Shown: positions 55,612-64,000 of the stretch, in pieces | How the letters are laid out: every line of letters starts with the position of its first letter | How positions within the stretch are numbered: position 1 is the first letter of the stretch | Assembly: GCF_000808535.1 (NCBI RefSeq) | Contig: NZ_JWLV01000001.1 | Span: 62,001-126,000 of the forward strand | Direction of reading: 5' to 3' | Length of the DNA stretch: 64,000 bases | DNA from: Vibrio sinaloensis | GTDB taxonomy: Bacteria; Pseudomonadota; Gammaproteobacteria; Enterobacterales; Vibrionaceae | Program-made: the position numbers and the translations under genes | Notes under the pieces: generated by a model | The model's database searches: none | The model's input: the letters and a program-made list of their open reading frames with translations, nothing else | Told to the model about the DNA's origin: nothing

Positions 55612-58101
55612 TTAACCTCCAATGCGTTTGGGTCTCTCGCTCGGAGGCGTCGATTCTGACTCAAGAAATGCCAACCATTTGTCTACGGCGAGTGGTTTCG
55701 AGAAATAGAACCCTTGTGCAAGATCGCAACCAATACCTCGTAGGGTATTCGCGTGTTCACGTGTTTCCACGCCTTCAGCCACCACAGCTAAATCTAACAC
55801 TTGTGCGAGTTTCATGACCGCGCAGGTGATTTCGAGATCGACATTCGAATGGCTAATGTCCTTGATAAAACTTCGATCCAGTTTGAGGCAGTCGGCGGAC
55901 AAGTTTTTTAGAACAGACAGTGATGAGTACCCAGTACCAAAGTCATCAATGGCTATTTTGAATCCCTTTTGGTGGAGTTTATTTATCGTGTCGGCACAGG
56001 TATCCACGTCTCGCATCATATCGCGCTCGGTAATTTCAAGCATAAAGTCGCTCGCTGAGCCGCCTGTCTCGTCGAGTATTGCCTGAAGCTGATCCGCAAG
56101 GTCTGACATGTAAAACATCCTGGCTGAGAAATTGATGGAAACGAGCATCTCAGGCAAAGGAACATGATGAGTTTTCCAGTTGGCAAGCAAACTTGCCACT
56201 TTGCGAAACACCCATTTATCGATCTCAATGATAAGGTCTGACTTTTCGGCGACTTCAAGAAAGCTCACCGGAGGCAAAAGGCCAAGTGATGGATGTTGCC
56301 AGCGGACTAAGGCTTCTGCACCAACGGTGGCACCGGTATCGAGATTAATCTTCGGTTGGAAGTGTACGACCAGTTCATCATTCTTAATCGCGCGATGTAA
56401 ACCGATATTGGTATCGATGAGGTCATTCACCTCTAGGGTCATTTCATCGGTGTAAATGCGGAACTGGTCTCGACCGTTTCGTTTCGCGCAGTACATGGCG
56501 GTATCCGCGTTTCTAACCAGTGTTTCGCCATTGTGTCCATGTGTTGGATACTCACAGATACCAATACTTGCAGAGACAAATATGGTTCTCTCCTCGATGT
56601 GATAAGGCATACGCAACGCGAGATTAAGTTTGTGAGCAATGGTTTTCCCTTGGTTCAGGTCTGCGTTATCGATAACGATCATAAATTCATCGCCACCCAT
56701 TCGTGCGACAAAGCCGTGCCCCTCAATTTCCTCTCTAAGAATATCGGCGATCTTCACCAACAAATTGTCGCCGGCAGCATGTCCCAAGGAATCATTTACG
56801 GTTTTGAACTCATCGATATCGAGGTAGAGCAAAAGGAACTTCTGCCCGTTTTGCTCAGAACCTTCAATTTGCTCAGCCAGTTTTTTGGTCGCGAGTAGGC
56901 GATTGGCTAAATGGGTGAGTGGATCATGGTGCGCGAGAAAGTCGAAGTTCTTTTTTTCTTCGTTAAGGTCGCTATAGGCTTCGGCAAGACGCGACGCCAT
57001 GTTGTTATAGGCGTTTTCTATGTGGCTCCATTCATCACTGCGCCCAAGGTCAATTGGGTTATCGGCACCTTCGGTAACCAAGTGGTCAAAGCCTTTTTTC
57101 AAATCTTCGAGCGGTTTTCTGATGTGGCGATTCACAACGAGGTTAACCAGCAAAACCGAGAAAAGAAACGCCGAGATACTGATGACAATAGCATTGAAGC
57201 GAGACTCTTCCATCTCCTGTTCTAGTTGGTTGGTTAACGCAAGGGCTTGATTTTGCACTCTTGATTCGGTGCGTTCGACGGCTTGCAGCAACTCAGTTTG
57301 TGCATTAATCAAGGCTTCCATTACCACCCAACGTTGCTCAAGGTTGGCTTTGATTCGTCGCAACGCCGAATTATAGCGTTTAACTGTTTTGGAGATCGCC
57401 GCTTTTTCCTCGATGACAGTAGGGCTGTCAGAGTCAACATTTTCAAGGTGGAGCAAGAAAATATCGAGCTCTTTCTCGACTTCGATCAGGAGGACTTTCT
57501 CGGTCTCCGGTGTTATTCGACTATGAATATCACTGATCATTTTGCCAACGGTCAGGAAGGATTCTCTGAGCATATTGACCAGATCAAGTTCGTTGTTGTA
57601 GCGCTTAAAATCAACTGACCCCATGCTTTGGAGTTTGCTGCTCGCAATTGCCAATTCTAGCGAATCCAATTGCTGGGCGAGCTTCGTGTCGATCTTATCT
57701 GTTTGCTTTAAGATACGGTTAAGGGCTAGAGAACTGCCTAAAAACCGATGGAAGTTGTCGATAAAGGCATCAATGCTTAAAGAAAACTCCTGATTAGTCG
57801 ATAGATCTCGAAGTCGCTGCAGCTGAAAATCAATGTTAAACGCCTCTTCAGACAAGGTTGTTTCGCTAAAGAGAAAGGTTTGTTCTAACAGTTTTACCCG
57901 AGAGGTGAGCTCGAATACGTGACGACTGATCTCAGAGTTAACAATCAACTCCGACACGTGAGTAGAGGTTTCCTTTTTGAGTGTTGACTCAACAAAGTAA
58001 AGGGAGCGAATCACTACAAAAACCGCAATGCTCACCACTAACAAAGAGAGCATGCTAGAGATGATCAGTCGTTGGGTGATGTTGATATGTTTGAACATCA
58101 T
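55612..58101 (-). CDS. HAMP-GGDEF-EAL transmembrane c-di-GMP enzyme
   Basis: 829 residues. The first membrane helix is at about 10-30 (LIISSMLSLLVVSIAVFVVI), a coiled-coil-rich periplasmic region spans about 270 residues, and the second helix is near 310 (VISISAFLFSVLLVNLVV). HAMP, GGDEF (ARMGGDEFMIVI, intact) and EAL follow. EAL motifs GAEALVRWQHP, LEITERDMM, DDFGTGYSSL and AEGVE are all present, so both synthesis and hydrolysis are possible. No RxxD site precedes GGDEF. The start overlaps the stop of the binding-protein gene by four bases, so the two are translationally coupled, as in NspS-MbaA. Confidence 0.92.
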   Translation of the reverse strand: MMFKHINITQRLIISSMLSLLVVSIAVFVVIRSLYFVESTLKKETSTHVSELIVNSEISRHVFELTSRVKLLEQTFLFSETTLSEEAFNIDFQLQRLRDLSTNQEFSLSIDAFIDNFHRFLGSSLALNRILKQTDKIDTKLAQQLDSLELAIASSKLQSMGSVDFKRYNNELDLVNMLRESFLTVGKMISDIHSRITPETEKVLLIEVEKELDIFLLHLENVDSDSPTVIEEKAAISKTVKRYNSALRRIKANLEQRWVVMEALINAQTELLQAVERTESRVQNQALALTNQLEQEMEESRFNAIVISISAFLFSVLLVNLVVNRHIRKPLEDLKKGFDHLVTEGADNPIDLGRSDEWSHIENAYNNMASRLAEAYSDLNEEKKNFDFLAHHDPLTHLANRLLATKKLAEQIEGSEQNGQKFLLLYLDIDEFKTVNDSLGHAAGDNLLVKIADILREEIEGHGFVARMGGDEFMIVIDNADLNQGKTIAHKLNLALRMPYHIEERTIFVSASIGICEYPTHGHNGETLVRNADTAMYCAKRNGRDQFRIYTDEMTLEVNDLIDTNIGLHRAIKNDELVVHFQPKINLDTGATVGAEALVRWQHPSLGLLPPVSFLEVAEKSDLIIEIDKWVFRKVASLLANWKTHHVPLPEMLVSINFSARMFYMSDLADQLQAILDETGGSASDFMLEITERDMMRDVDTCADTINKLHQKGFKIAIDDFGTGYSSLSVLKNLSADCLKLDRSFIKDISHSNVDLEITCAVMKLAQVLDLAVVAEGVETREHANTLRGIGCDLAQGFYFSKPLAVDKWLAFLESESTPPSERPKRIGG

Positions 58102-59216
58102 TCTGGCTTCCAAATCTTCAAGTAGGCCTCTCTGTAACCATTTTCAGGGTCATAAACACCTCTTCCACGTGCGCTAATAAGGGCGGAGACGTTTTCTGGA
58201 GTAACAAGGTGGACGGGGGCTGAATAACCACTTGGCGGCAAATTGCTAAAGGCTCGATTGAGCTCGTCAATGATCTGCCACCCTTGGAGATAAAGCGGTT
58301 CGGGTACGGTTGCCAACTGAAATCTATCGCTGTCTATTCGCTTGTAAGCGGCTTTACTGCCATCACCCGCAGAGATGTTGTTAGGGACGGTAGAATGTTT
58401 TTGCTGATAAGTTTCTAAAGACGGGATGGCGTAATCAATGTAAAGGTCATTAATTGCTAAAATATGAGTGATTCGCTGACCATATTTACTCCACATTGAT
58501 TCCATTGTGTCGGGCATTTGCTCAGCGATTTTGTCGAGATGAAGGGGTTTAACTTCAAGCAGTTCACAGCTTTTACAGCGCTTGATGGTCTCTGCCATCG
58601 CGTCTGATTTGAGGGTGGCGATTTTGTAGTTGGGATCGGTAAAAATAAGCGCGTTCGCTTTACCATCGGAATCAACAATCGCTAATAGAGCTGCGACTTC
58701 AGCAACATCGTGAGGGTCGGTGGTGATGTTAGTGTACAAGCCATTTTCAATACTCACACCGGCCGCTTCAGTGGCATGCCAGCCAACGATAATGATGCCT
58801 TTGCTCTGCGCCAGTAAAAGAACGTCTTTGTGCCTGCTGGCATCAATCCCTCCAAGTACAATGGCATCTGGCTCGAACCCGATCGCTTTACGGATCGCGG
58901 CTCCTTGGCGAACTTCTGACCCTAATCCATCAATAAATCTTAAATGCCAATCGAGATGAGAGTTTGCCTCAGACATGCCCTTAGCTACGCCGTAAACCCC
59001 GCCGTTACGTAGGTCAGAGGCGACGAAAATGACATTTTTATCGTAAACCGCTTTTGGCCCTTTCACTGGACCGTCCCAAATAGCGCTGTCCGAAATGGCT
59101 TTCTCTACTTGGGTTCGTGCGTACGTAAGAAACGAGTCTTCTTCGATCGAGTCAAACTCTTGAGCGAAGACAACCACAGGTAAACACATTAGCAAGCGCA
59201 ATAAATAGTTAATCAT
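58098..59216 (-). CDS. Periplasmic binding protein, type 1 (sugar/LuxP-type superfamily)
   Basis: The start is ATG 59216; an earlier TTG gives no ribosome site. 372 residues. The signal peptide ends near PVVVFA. The two-lobed fold is visible as NVIFVASDLRNGGVYGVAKGM, EPDAIVLGGIDASRHKDVL, GKANALIFTDPNYKIATLKSDAM and THILAINDLYIDYAI. No ABC permease or ATPase is nearby. Its stop overlaps the start of the GGDEF-EAL gene, so it is probably a ligand-sensing partner rather than a transport component. The ligand is unknown. Confidence 0.88.
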   Translation of the reverse strand: MINYLLRLLMCLPVVVFAQEFDSIEEDSFLTYARTQVEKAISDSAIWDGPVKGPKAVYDKNVIFVASDLRNGGVYGVAKGMSEANSHLDWHLRFIDGLGSEVRQGAAIRKAIGFEPDAIVLGGIDASRHKDVLLLAQSKGIIIVGWHATEAAGVSIENGLYTNITTDPHDVAEVAALLAIVDSDGKANALIFTDPNYKIATLKSDAMAETIKRCKSCELLEVKPLHLDKIAEQMPDTMESMWSKYGQRITHILAINDLYIDYAIPSLETYQQKHSTVPNNISAGDGSKAAYKRIDSDRFQLATVPEPLYLQGWQIIDELNRAFSNLPPSGYSAPVHLVTPENVSALISARGRGVYDPENGYREAYLKIWKPE

Positions 59217-59301
59217 CAAAATTATAATTGGCAATCTATATTATATTTGTCATGTATATTTATAATAATGTTATTACACAATCAAACAATTGGTAACATT
59301 C

Positions 59302-60387
59302 ATGACGATAAACCGACGAAAGTGGCTAGTGAGTGGTGTTTTTTCCCTGTTAAGTGTTGCAACAATCATTCTAGTCCCGACTGCGCAGTCTGCAGATGAA
59401 CAGGTAAAACAAAATTTTCAAGCCACGGTAAGTGCCGATCCCATTGAGCTTAGCTCGCCAGCAAAAGAAGCGGTAAGGATCGCGGTCATTTACCCCAGTG
59501 CTGACATTTCCGATTTTTGGGTAAAAAACTATACCGCATTAACCAAACGCCTTTTTGCTCTGAATGTTCCTTTTCATATTGATGAGTTTTCATCAAAGCA
59601 AATCGAGCACTCCCTTCAAACCGAGTACACCAAACAAGTACTCAACGCCGAGAAACCTTATGACTTTGTCATTTTTGGTCCCTCTGAACTGGCGTTGCAA
59701 GCCGACAACATCCAAGCCTTATCTAAATCTGACAGGTTTAAAACCTTTATATGGGCATTTCATACGCCCGTTGCTGAGTGGGAGCATCAGCCGGATGCTT
59801 GGTTCGATTTTTCCAGCGAAATGGGTGCGGAAGTGCTGTGTGACCATGTAATTAACCACCTTGGGACGGACGTTGAATTTGCGGCGAACCGAGGCATTCC
59901 GGGCATTACTGATACGCAACGCTCTCAAGGCTTTATCGACTGTGTTACTGAAAAAGGTGAGTGGCTCACCGCCTACGAGCATTTTGGTCAGTACCAGAAA
60001 CTGGGAGGCGCTGATGGAGTAAGACTTGTCCTTGATAACTTCCCTGAAGTATCGGTGATTCATAATGCAAATACCGCAATGACAATGGGCGCGATCGACG
60101 CGCTACGCGAAGCCAACCGCTTAGATGATATCTATGTGACTGGTTGGGGTGGCACCGCGAAAGAAATCGAAAAAATTCGTACCGGAGAGTTAGATGCAAC
60201 GCCGATGCGAATGAGCGATGATCTTGGCGTCGCGACAGCAGAAGCGATTAAGGCTCATCTCGAAGGGCGGGCAAACCAAGTGCCACGGATTTACTTAGGG
60301 CGGATTACAGTGGTGCATAACGAAATGGCTGAGCGAGAGTTGAACATGCTCACCCGTGAAGCATTTCGCTATTCTGGCGCTCAATAG
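59302..60387 (+). CDS. LuxP-like periplasmic binding protein
   Basis: The start is ATG 59302. 361 residues. A signal peptide (about 30 residues, ending near PTAQSA) is followed by a LuxP-type sequence: VRIAVIYPSADISDFWVKN near residue 60, YDFVIFGPSELALQ, then VTGWGGTAKEI and MRMSDDLGVATAEAIKAHL, and EAFRYSGA at the end. These segments parallel known LuxP (AI-2 receptor) positions. There is no luxQ next to it. It is divergent from the other binding protein with about 85 bases between. It may bind AI-2 or a related sugar. Confidence 0.85.
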   Translation: MTINRRKWLVSGVFSLLSVATIILVPTAQSADEQVKQNFQATVSADPIELSSPAKEAVRIAVIYPSADISDFWVKNYTALTKRLFALNVPFHIDEFSSKQIEHSLQTEYTKQVLNAEKPYDFVIFGPSELALQADNIQALSKSDRFKTFIWAFHTPVAEWEHQPDAWFDFSSEMGAEVLCDHVINHLGTDVEFAANRGIPGITDTQRSQGFIDCVTEKGEWLTAYEHFGQYQKLGGADGVRLVLDNFPEVSVIHNANTAMTMGAIDALREANRLDDIYVTGWGGTAKEIEKIRTGELDATPMRMSDDLGVATAEAIKAHLEGRANQVPRIYLGRITVVHNEMAERELNMLTREAFRYSGAQ

Positions 60388-60458
60388 CGTCGCTCAACTT
60401 TTGATTGTAATGTGTGCAAGGGACCGTGCCTGGCTAGCACGAGGAATCAAATTTTAGT

Positions 60459-60477
60459 CACTTAACACGCTTAAGTG
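60459..60477. terminator. Hairpin downstream of the LuxP-like gene
   Basis: CACTTAA pairs with TTAAGTG around CACGC; no clear U-tract. Confidence 0.3.
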
Positions 60478-60499
60478 CTTAAAGTGTGATATTCATATT

Positions 60500-60527
60500 T
60501 TGTCATATATTGAAAAATGTTTATATT
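60500..60527 (+). promoter_or_regulatory. Candidate promoter of the Aer-type gene
   Basis: TTGTCA and TATATT are 16 bases apart, about 38 bases before ATG 60565. Confidence 0.5.
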
Positions 60528-60564
60528 CCCGTGCTACAAATAATTACAACTAAAGTTGAGAAAA

Positions 60565-62118
60565 ATGAGCGCTGCCCAAGAACGTGAAACATCATTGAGA
60601 GACGATGAACAACTCGTTTCTACTACCGACACAAAAGGCGTGATTACCTACAGTAATGACGCCTTTTGCCGTATTGCTGAATATCATCGCGACGAACTCA
60701 TTGGCCAAAACCATAACATTGTTCGACATGCCGATATGCCCAAAGCAGCATTCGCTGATATGTGGGCAAACCTAAAACAAGGTAAAGCGTGGCGAGGCAT
60801 TGTAAAAAATCGTACCAAGTCGGGCGGATATTATTGGGTCGATGCCTATGTAACGCCAATTTATGACAACGGTACAATCAGCGGTTACCAATCCGTGCGC
60901 GTTAAACCTAAGCCAGAATGGGTTCGTATTGCCTCTGCTGCGTATCAAGGCTTACTCAACGCAGAGAAAAATGGCCGCACTTGGTCACTAAAAATTTCAG
61001 ATTCGGTGAGATACGCGGTGCTACTAGGCTCATTGCTTGCACCGTTAGCCTCTAATGCGTTGGAACTAGAAGGCGCAATGCAGTGGTTAGCTGGGTTGTT
61101 GCCGGCTTCAGTACTTGCGCTGCTGTTTAGACAAGAACTCATTGACACGCCAAGAGAGCTCAAAAAGCTTCAAAACAAGTTTGATAGCGTCAGTCGTTTA
61201 GTTTATTCGGGGAATACACCTTTTTCGGTTGCAGATTTCCACTTAAAAATGATGTCTGCGCGCATCCGCACCGTGCTAGGGCGCATGACTGATTCTGTCA
61301 AACCTTTGCAATCACTCTCTGAAAACCTCAACTCAACAGCGGTTGAAGTATCACAAGCATTAGACCAGCAAACCACCAACATTCGCCAAGTTCGGATTGC
61401 GACGGAAGAAGTCGAAGTGGCGGCTAATGATGTATCCAATAGTACCTCCGAAGCGCACCAACTTATTGGAATTACGCTAGAAAACTGCACAAAAGCAAAA
61501 GCCAGCATCGAACAGACGCATCACAACTTGGAAAACCTAGGTGTTCAAGCTGAAAAAGCGACCGCAACGACCTACGAACTTAGTGAACAAGCGCAAAAAG
61601 TCAGCGACATGATGGAAGAAATTGGTGGCATCGCGGCACAAACTAATTTGCTCGCACTTAATGCGGCGATTGAAGCGGCTCGCGCAGGTGAGCAAGGTCG
61701 AGGATTTGCGGTGGTTGCTGATGAAGTTCGAGCGCTTTCTGGAAGAACCTCGAATGCAACGGTACAAATTAAAGAGAGTATTGACGTCATGCTGAGTACC
61801 ATTGGCGCTTGGCAACAAGAAATCATTGCCAACCAAGAGCAGACAATGGAATGTGGGCATGCTGCGCAAACCAGTTCCAAACAGCTATTGGAGGTAGAGA
61901 GCATGATGCAGTCAATGGGGCAGCTAATGAACAGCGTTGAACAAGCCGCCCAATCGCAACGCAAACTCTCTTCAGAAGTGAGTGCACATATCCAGTCCAT
62001 TGCTGCGACGGCTGAGCAAAACTTGGCAGCGACTTACTCAGTGAATGAGCATTCAAAAGCGCTCAACCTTCAAGTGCAAGAGTTCCATTTGCTCGCGAAG
62101 CGTTTCGAAGAGAAGTAA
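60565..62118 (+). CDS. PAS-domain chemoreceptor, Aer type
   Basis: The start is ATG 60565. 517 residues. The N-terminal PAS domain has the Aer FAD-binding pattern ([39 protein letters not shown]). Two close membrane segments (about 150-190) form a hairpin with no periplasmic domain. The methyl-accepting rod has the tip [20 protein letters not shown]. It should sense redox or energy state through FAD and steer swimming. No methylation-site set was identified. Confidence 0.9.
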   Translation: MSAAQERETSLRDDEQLVSTTDTKGVITYSNDAFCRIAEYHRDELIGQNHNIVRHADMPKAAFADMWANLKQGKAWRGIVKNRTKSGGYYWVDAYVTPIYDNGTISGYQSVRVKPKPEWVRIASAAYQGLLNAEKNGRTWSLKISDSVRYAVLLGSLLAPLASNALELEGAMQWLAGLLPASVLALLFRQELIDTPRELKKLQNKFDSVSRLVYSGNTPFSVADFHLKMMSARIRTVLGRMTDSVKPLQSLSENLNSTAVEVSQALDQQTTNIRQVRIATEEVEVAANDVSNSTSEAHQLIGITLENCTKAKASIEQTHHNLENLGVQAEKATATTYELSEQAQKVSDMMEEIGGIAAQTNLLALNAAIEAARAGEQGRGFAVVADEVRALSGRTSNATVQIKESIDVMLSTIGAWQQEIIANQEQTMECGHAAQTSSKQLLEVESMMQSMGQLMNSVEQAAQSQRKLSSEVSAHIQSIAATAEQNLAATYSVNEHSKALNLQVQEFHLLAKRFEEK

Positions 62119-62130
62119 ACGGTTGGCAGG

Positions 62131-62163
62131 CTCCCTCTAATTGGTTAATTTAGAGGGAGTTTT
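62131..62163 (+). terminator. Terminator of the Aer-type gene
   Basis: CTCCCTCTAA pairs with TTAGAGGGAG, 9-base loop, followed by TTTT. It also rules out a start at 62141 for the next gene. Confidence 0.9.
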
Positions 62164-62185
62164 ACCTTTAAGAGCGCAAATACGA

Positions 62186-63007
62186 ATGCACGATCTTAAC
62201 GCTTTGCATGTGTTGGTTACTCTACTTAACACACGCTCCACCCAGCGTGCGGCTAAAAAGCTTGGCCGTTCGCAATCCTACGTTTCTAAGGTGTTAGCCC
62301 AACTAAGGGAAGAGCTCGATGATCCTCTGTTTGTTCGGGACTCTTCAGGGCTTATGCCTACCGATTACGCATTATCGATTGAACCAAGAATCAAAAACGC
62401 CCTTGAGCAGCTTGATCTTGCATTGACTCCTGAAGAGTTCGATCCAAGTAAGTTGAGCAGAGTAACACTGCACATTGTTGAGCCTTACTTGGTCGAAATA
62501 GGCAAGGATTTAATTCAGGCGATACGCGCTCAAACCAACGCTGTTATTGAGCTGCGTCAGTGGAGCGAGCATAGCGAATCACAAATTCTTGATGATCAGG
62601 TCGATCTGGGTTTACATGTGCTTAATGATAAGCCGCAAAGTTTCTATCAAAAGAAAATCCACTCGGGAAGTGGCATCTTTGAGGGCAATCAAGAGGGCGA
62701 GTACGTCAAATTTATCATTTCTGGTATCAATGAGCATCATGACCACTTTAAGGCGCTCGACCCTAATCTGGAAGCGAGTATCGTGGTCGACAGTGTCCAT
62801 CTAATCAACCAATTGATGGACGATTGCTTCACGCTACGTTACGAGCCTTACTACGATGACAAGAATTTATCACCACTCAATTTGGATATGGCTTTGATAT
62901 GCAAAGCGTCGTTAAGATCTGCGCCAAAACAACAGTGGTTGATGGATTTGATCATCCCCATTGTTGATACTCACGTTGCCGCACGGAAAAAGACAAGAAA
63001 CCAATAA
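62186..63007 (+). CDS. LysR-family transcriptional regulator
   Basis: The start is ATG 62186; the longer frame begins inside a terminator. 273 residues. The winged helix-turn-helix is LHVLVTLLNTRSTQRAAKKLGRSQSYVSKVLAQL, then DDPLFVRDSSGLMPTDYAL. The effector part is about 180 residues and somewhat short and divergent. The target is unknown; it lies between the Aer-type gene and a convergent HlyD gene. Confidence 0.85.
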   Translation: MHDLNALHVLVTLLNTRSTQRAAKKLGRSQSYVSKVLAQLREELDDPLFVRDSSGLMPTDYALSIEPRIKNALEQLDLALTPEEFDPSKLSRVTLHIVEPYLVEIGKDLIQAIRAQTNAVIELRQWSEHSESQILDDQVDLGLHVLNDKPQSFYQKKIHSGSGIFEGNQEGEYVKFIISGINEHHDHFKALDPNLEASIVVDSVHLINQLMDDCFTLRYEPYYDDKNLSPLNLDMALICKASLRSAPKQQWLMDLIIPIVDTHVAARKKTRNQ

Positions 63008-63028
63008 GCACCCCGAAAGGTGCTTCTT
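63006..63028. terminator. Terminator between the LysR and HlyD genes
   Basis: AAGCACC pairs with GGTGCTT around CCGAAA, then CTT. It sits at the LysR stop. Confidence 0.7.
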
Positions 63029-63042
63029 GAGATTTACGCTTC

Positions 63043-64000
63043 CTACAATGCCGATAGGTAGGACTTGTATGCTTTTAAGCGCACGGTTGCGGCACCAATA
63101 ATATCCATAAAGCCGAGCGCTTCATGCGGTTTTTTCGCCGATACCCATCCAGAGCCGGTCGCACCAATAGGCACGTTGTAGCCAGCAGGTTCTTCAAATT
63201 CAATCACAATCGTACGGCCGTGACTTCCTGCATTATTGCCGACATGTTGACGTACATGCTGTGAGCCATTAACCACTGATACTCTTGCTTCCCCCGTGCC
63301 TGCGGTTAAGCTGTGCACACGGCCGCGGAATATTTCCCCCGGATAGGCATCGACGTAGAACTCAGCAAACTGACCAACTTCGATATTACGGTAAGTTTGG
63401 TCGGCAATGCGCATCTCAACGAACTTCTTATTGGTGTTGTAGAGGTGCATGTTACCTAAGCGCGTACCTTCGACGATGTTAGCGATAGAGACTTGCCCAT
63501 CAAAAGGCGCTCGAATTTCACGACGTTCGTTCTGCCAATTCGCCGTTGCCATTTGCGCTTCGACACTTAGGATTTGAGCATTCACCGCAGCGATCTTTGC
63601 CTCAGTCGATTCGATGCGTGTTCTCAAGTCGTCTCGTTGTGACTCTTGTGCGAAATCGTTGAGCTTAGTCAGACGATCGAGTTGCTTTTTGTCATTGTTG
63701 ACTTGGTGCGTCAGCGCGAGAATCTCAGCTTGCGCTGCGTCTTTTTGTGCCTTTAATCCATCGAGCTGCGCTGCGGTGTCTTCAGTTCTAAGCGTGTATA
63801 TCAGATCGCCTTCTTTAACCATTTGGTTGTGCTCAACAAATACTTGTTCGACCTCTTGGCCAACCAGCGGGCTGAGTACCGCATGGGGCGCTTTCACGGT
63901 GGTGCTATCAGTTAAATCAGCAGGTGACCAAAAGCGATGAGCGGTAAACAGTGAAAATGCAATTAGGCCGCCTATACCAACGATGATGACAGCGTTCTTT
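63043..64000 (-). CDS. HlyD-family membrane fusion protein (start beyond the window)
   Basis: The frame stays open to base 64000, at least 319 codons, so the N-terminus is cut by only a few residues. A membrane anchor (AVIIVGIGGLIAFSLFTAH) comes first. The lipoyl-like half PLVGQEVEQVFVEHNQMVKEGD follows, then a coiled-coil hairpin (about 80-170), APFDGQVSIANIVEGTRLG and a beta-barrel part (VGQFAEFYVDAYPGEIFRG). A GTG at 63897 is not the start. It is probably part of a tripartite efflux pump; the partner genes are outside the window. Confidence 0.88.
   Translation of the reverse strand, partial: KNAVIIVGIGGLIAFSLFTAHRFWSPADLTDSTTVKAPHAVLSPLVGQEVEQVFVEHNQMVKEGDLIYTLRTEDTAAQLDGLKAQKDAAQAEILALTHQVNNDKKQLDRLTKLNDFAQESQRDDLRTRIESTEAKIAAVNAQILSVEAQMATANWQNERREIRAPFDGQVSIANIVEGTRLGNMHLYNTNKKFVEMRIADQTYRNIEVGQFAEFYVDAYPGEIFRGRVHSLTAGTGEARVSVVNGSQHVRQHVGNNAGSHGRTIVIEFEEPAGYNVPIGATGSGWVSAKKPHEALGFMDIIGAATVRLKAYKSYLSAL

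Noticed and set aside
55612..58101. LuxQ partner of the LuxP-like protein
   Set aside because: No histidine kinase or receiver domain; the output is GGDEF-EAL.
1..64000. CRISPR array, prophage, transposase or integron
   Set aside because: No regular spaced repeats, integrase, transposase or phage structural gene was seen on either strand.

Overview
The window reads as a chromosomal segment of a gamma-proteobacterium, almost certainly a Vibrio or a close relative. The strongest evidence is an adjacent cqsS/cqsA pair (CAI-1 quorum sensing). LuxP-like and Aer-like sensors, several c-di-GMP enzymes, a LiuR-controlled branched-chain amino acid catabolic block and clusters of Cys/Leu tRNA genes agree with this. 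Coding density is high, gene products have ordinary lengths, and I see no insertion sequence, prophage, integrase or CRISPR array. Both edges cut genes: a photolyase at the left and an HlyD-type membrane fusion protein at the right.

Layout. 1-7.6 kb: photolyase fragment, a DUF4440/FMN-reductase/SDR run, a second SDR, a MocR-type regulator divergent from a DMT transporter, and a two-gene signalling operon (REC-CheC-like regulator plus PAS-GGEEF cyclase). 7.7-20.4 kb: two divergent catabolic operons around the MerR regulator liuR. The leftward liuR-liuA-liuB-liuC-liuE genes break down leucine. The rightward thiolase-mmsA-acyl-CoA dehydrogenase-ECH-HIBCH-mmsB-SDR genes break down valine. The intergenic region holds two TTACGTAA-type sites that fit LiuR. 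The biotin carboxylase subunit gene liuD is missing from the leucine operon. 20.5-31.9 kb: a chemoreceptor, two small proteins, two tRNA clusters (Cys-Leu-Cys and Leu-Cys), and between them two large cell-surface proteins plus a probable nitrogen-regulated small RNA. 31.9-46.9 kb: a propeller-GGEEF sensor, small membrane and stress genes, a GH31 lipoprotein, an MFS transporter, trxC, a fabH paralogue and sbcDC. 47-50.4 kb: convergent cqsS and cqsA. 50.6-55.6 kb: a TDT transporter, clcA, an unexplained small transcription unit, a COG0523 GTPase with a Zur-like box, and rbgA. 55.6-63 kb: a periplasmic binding protein coupled to a HAMP-GGDEF-EAL protein, a divergent LuxP paralogue, an Aer-type receptor and a LysR regulator.

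Themes. The region is rich in signal input: five c-di-GMP or response-regulator proteins, two chemoreceptors, one quorum circuit and one probable periplasmic-ligand/c-di-GMP module. The most original observations are the probable sigma54/NtrC-driven sRNA at 30563-30752, the clean absence of liuD, the 55.6-60.4 kb periplasmic sensor pair next to a LuxP paralogue, and the small plus-strand transcription unit at 53315-53524. All functional names rest on reading motifs and remembered family features; no database search was run.
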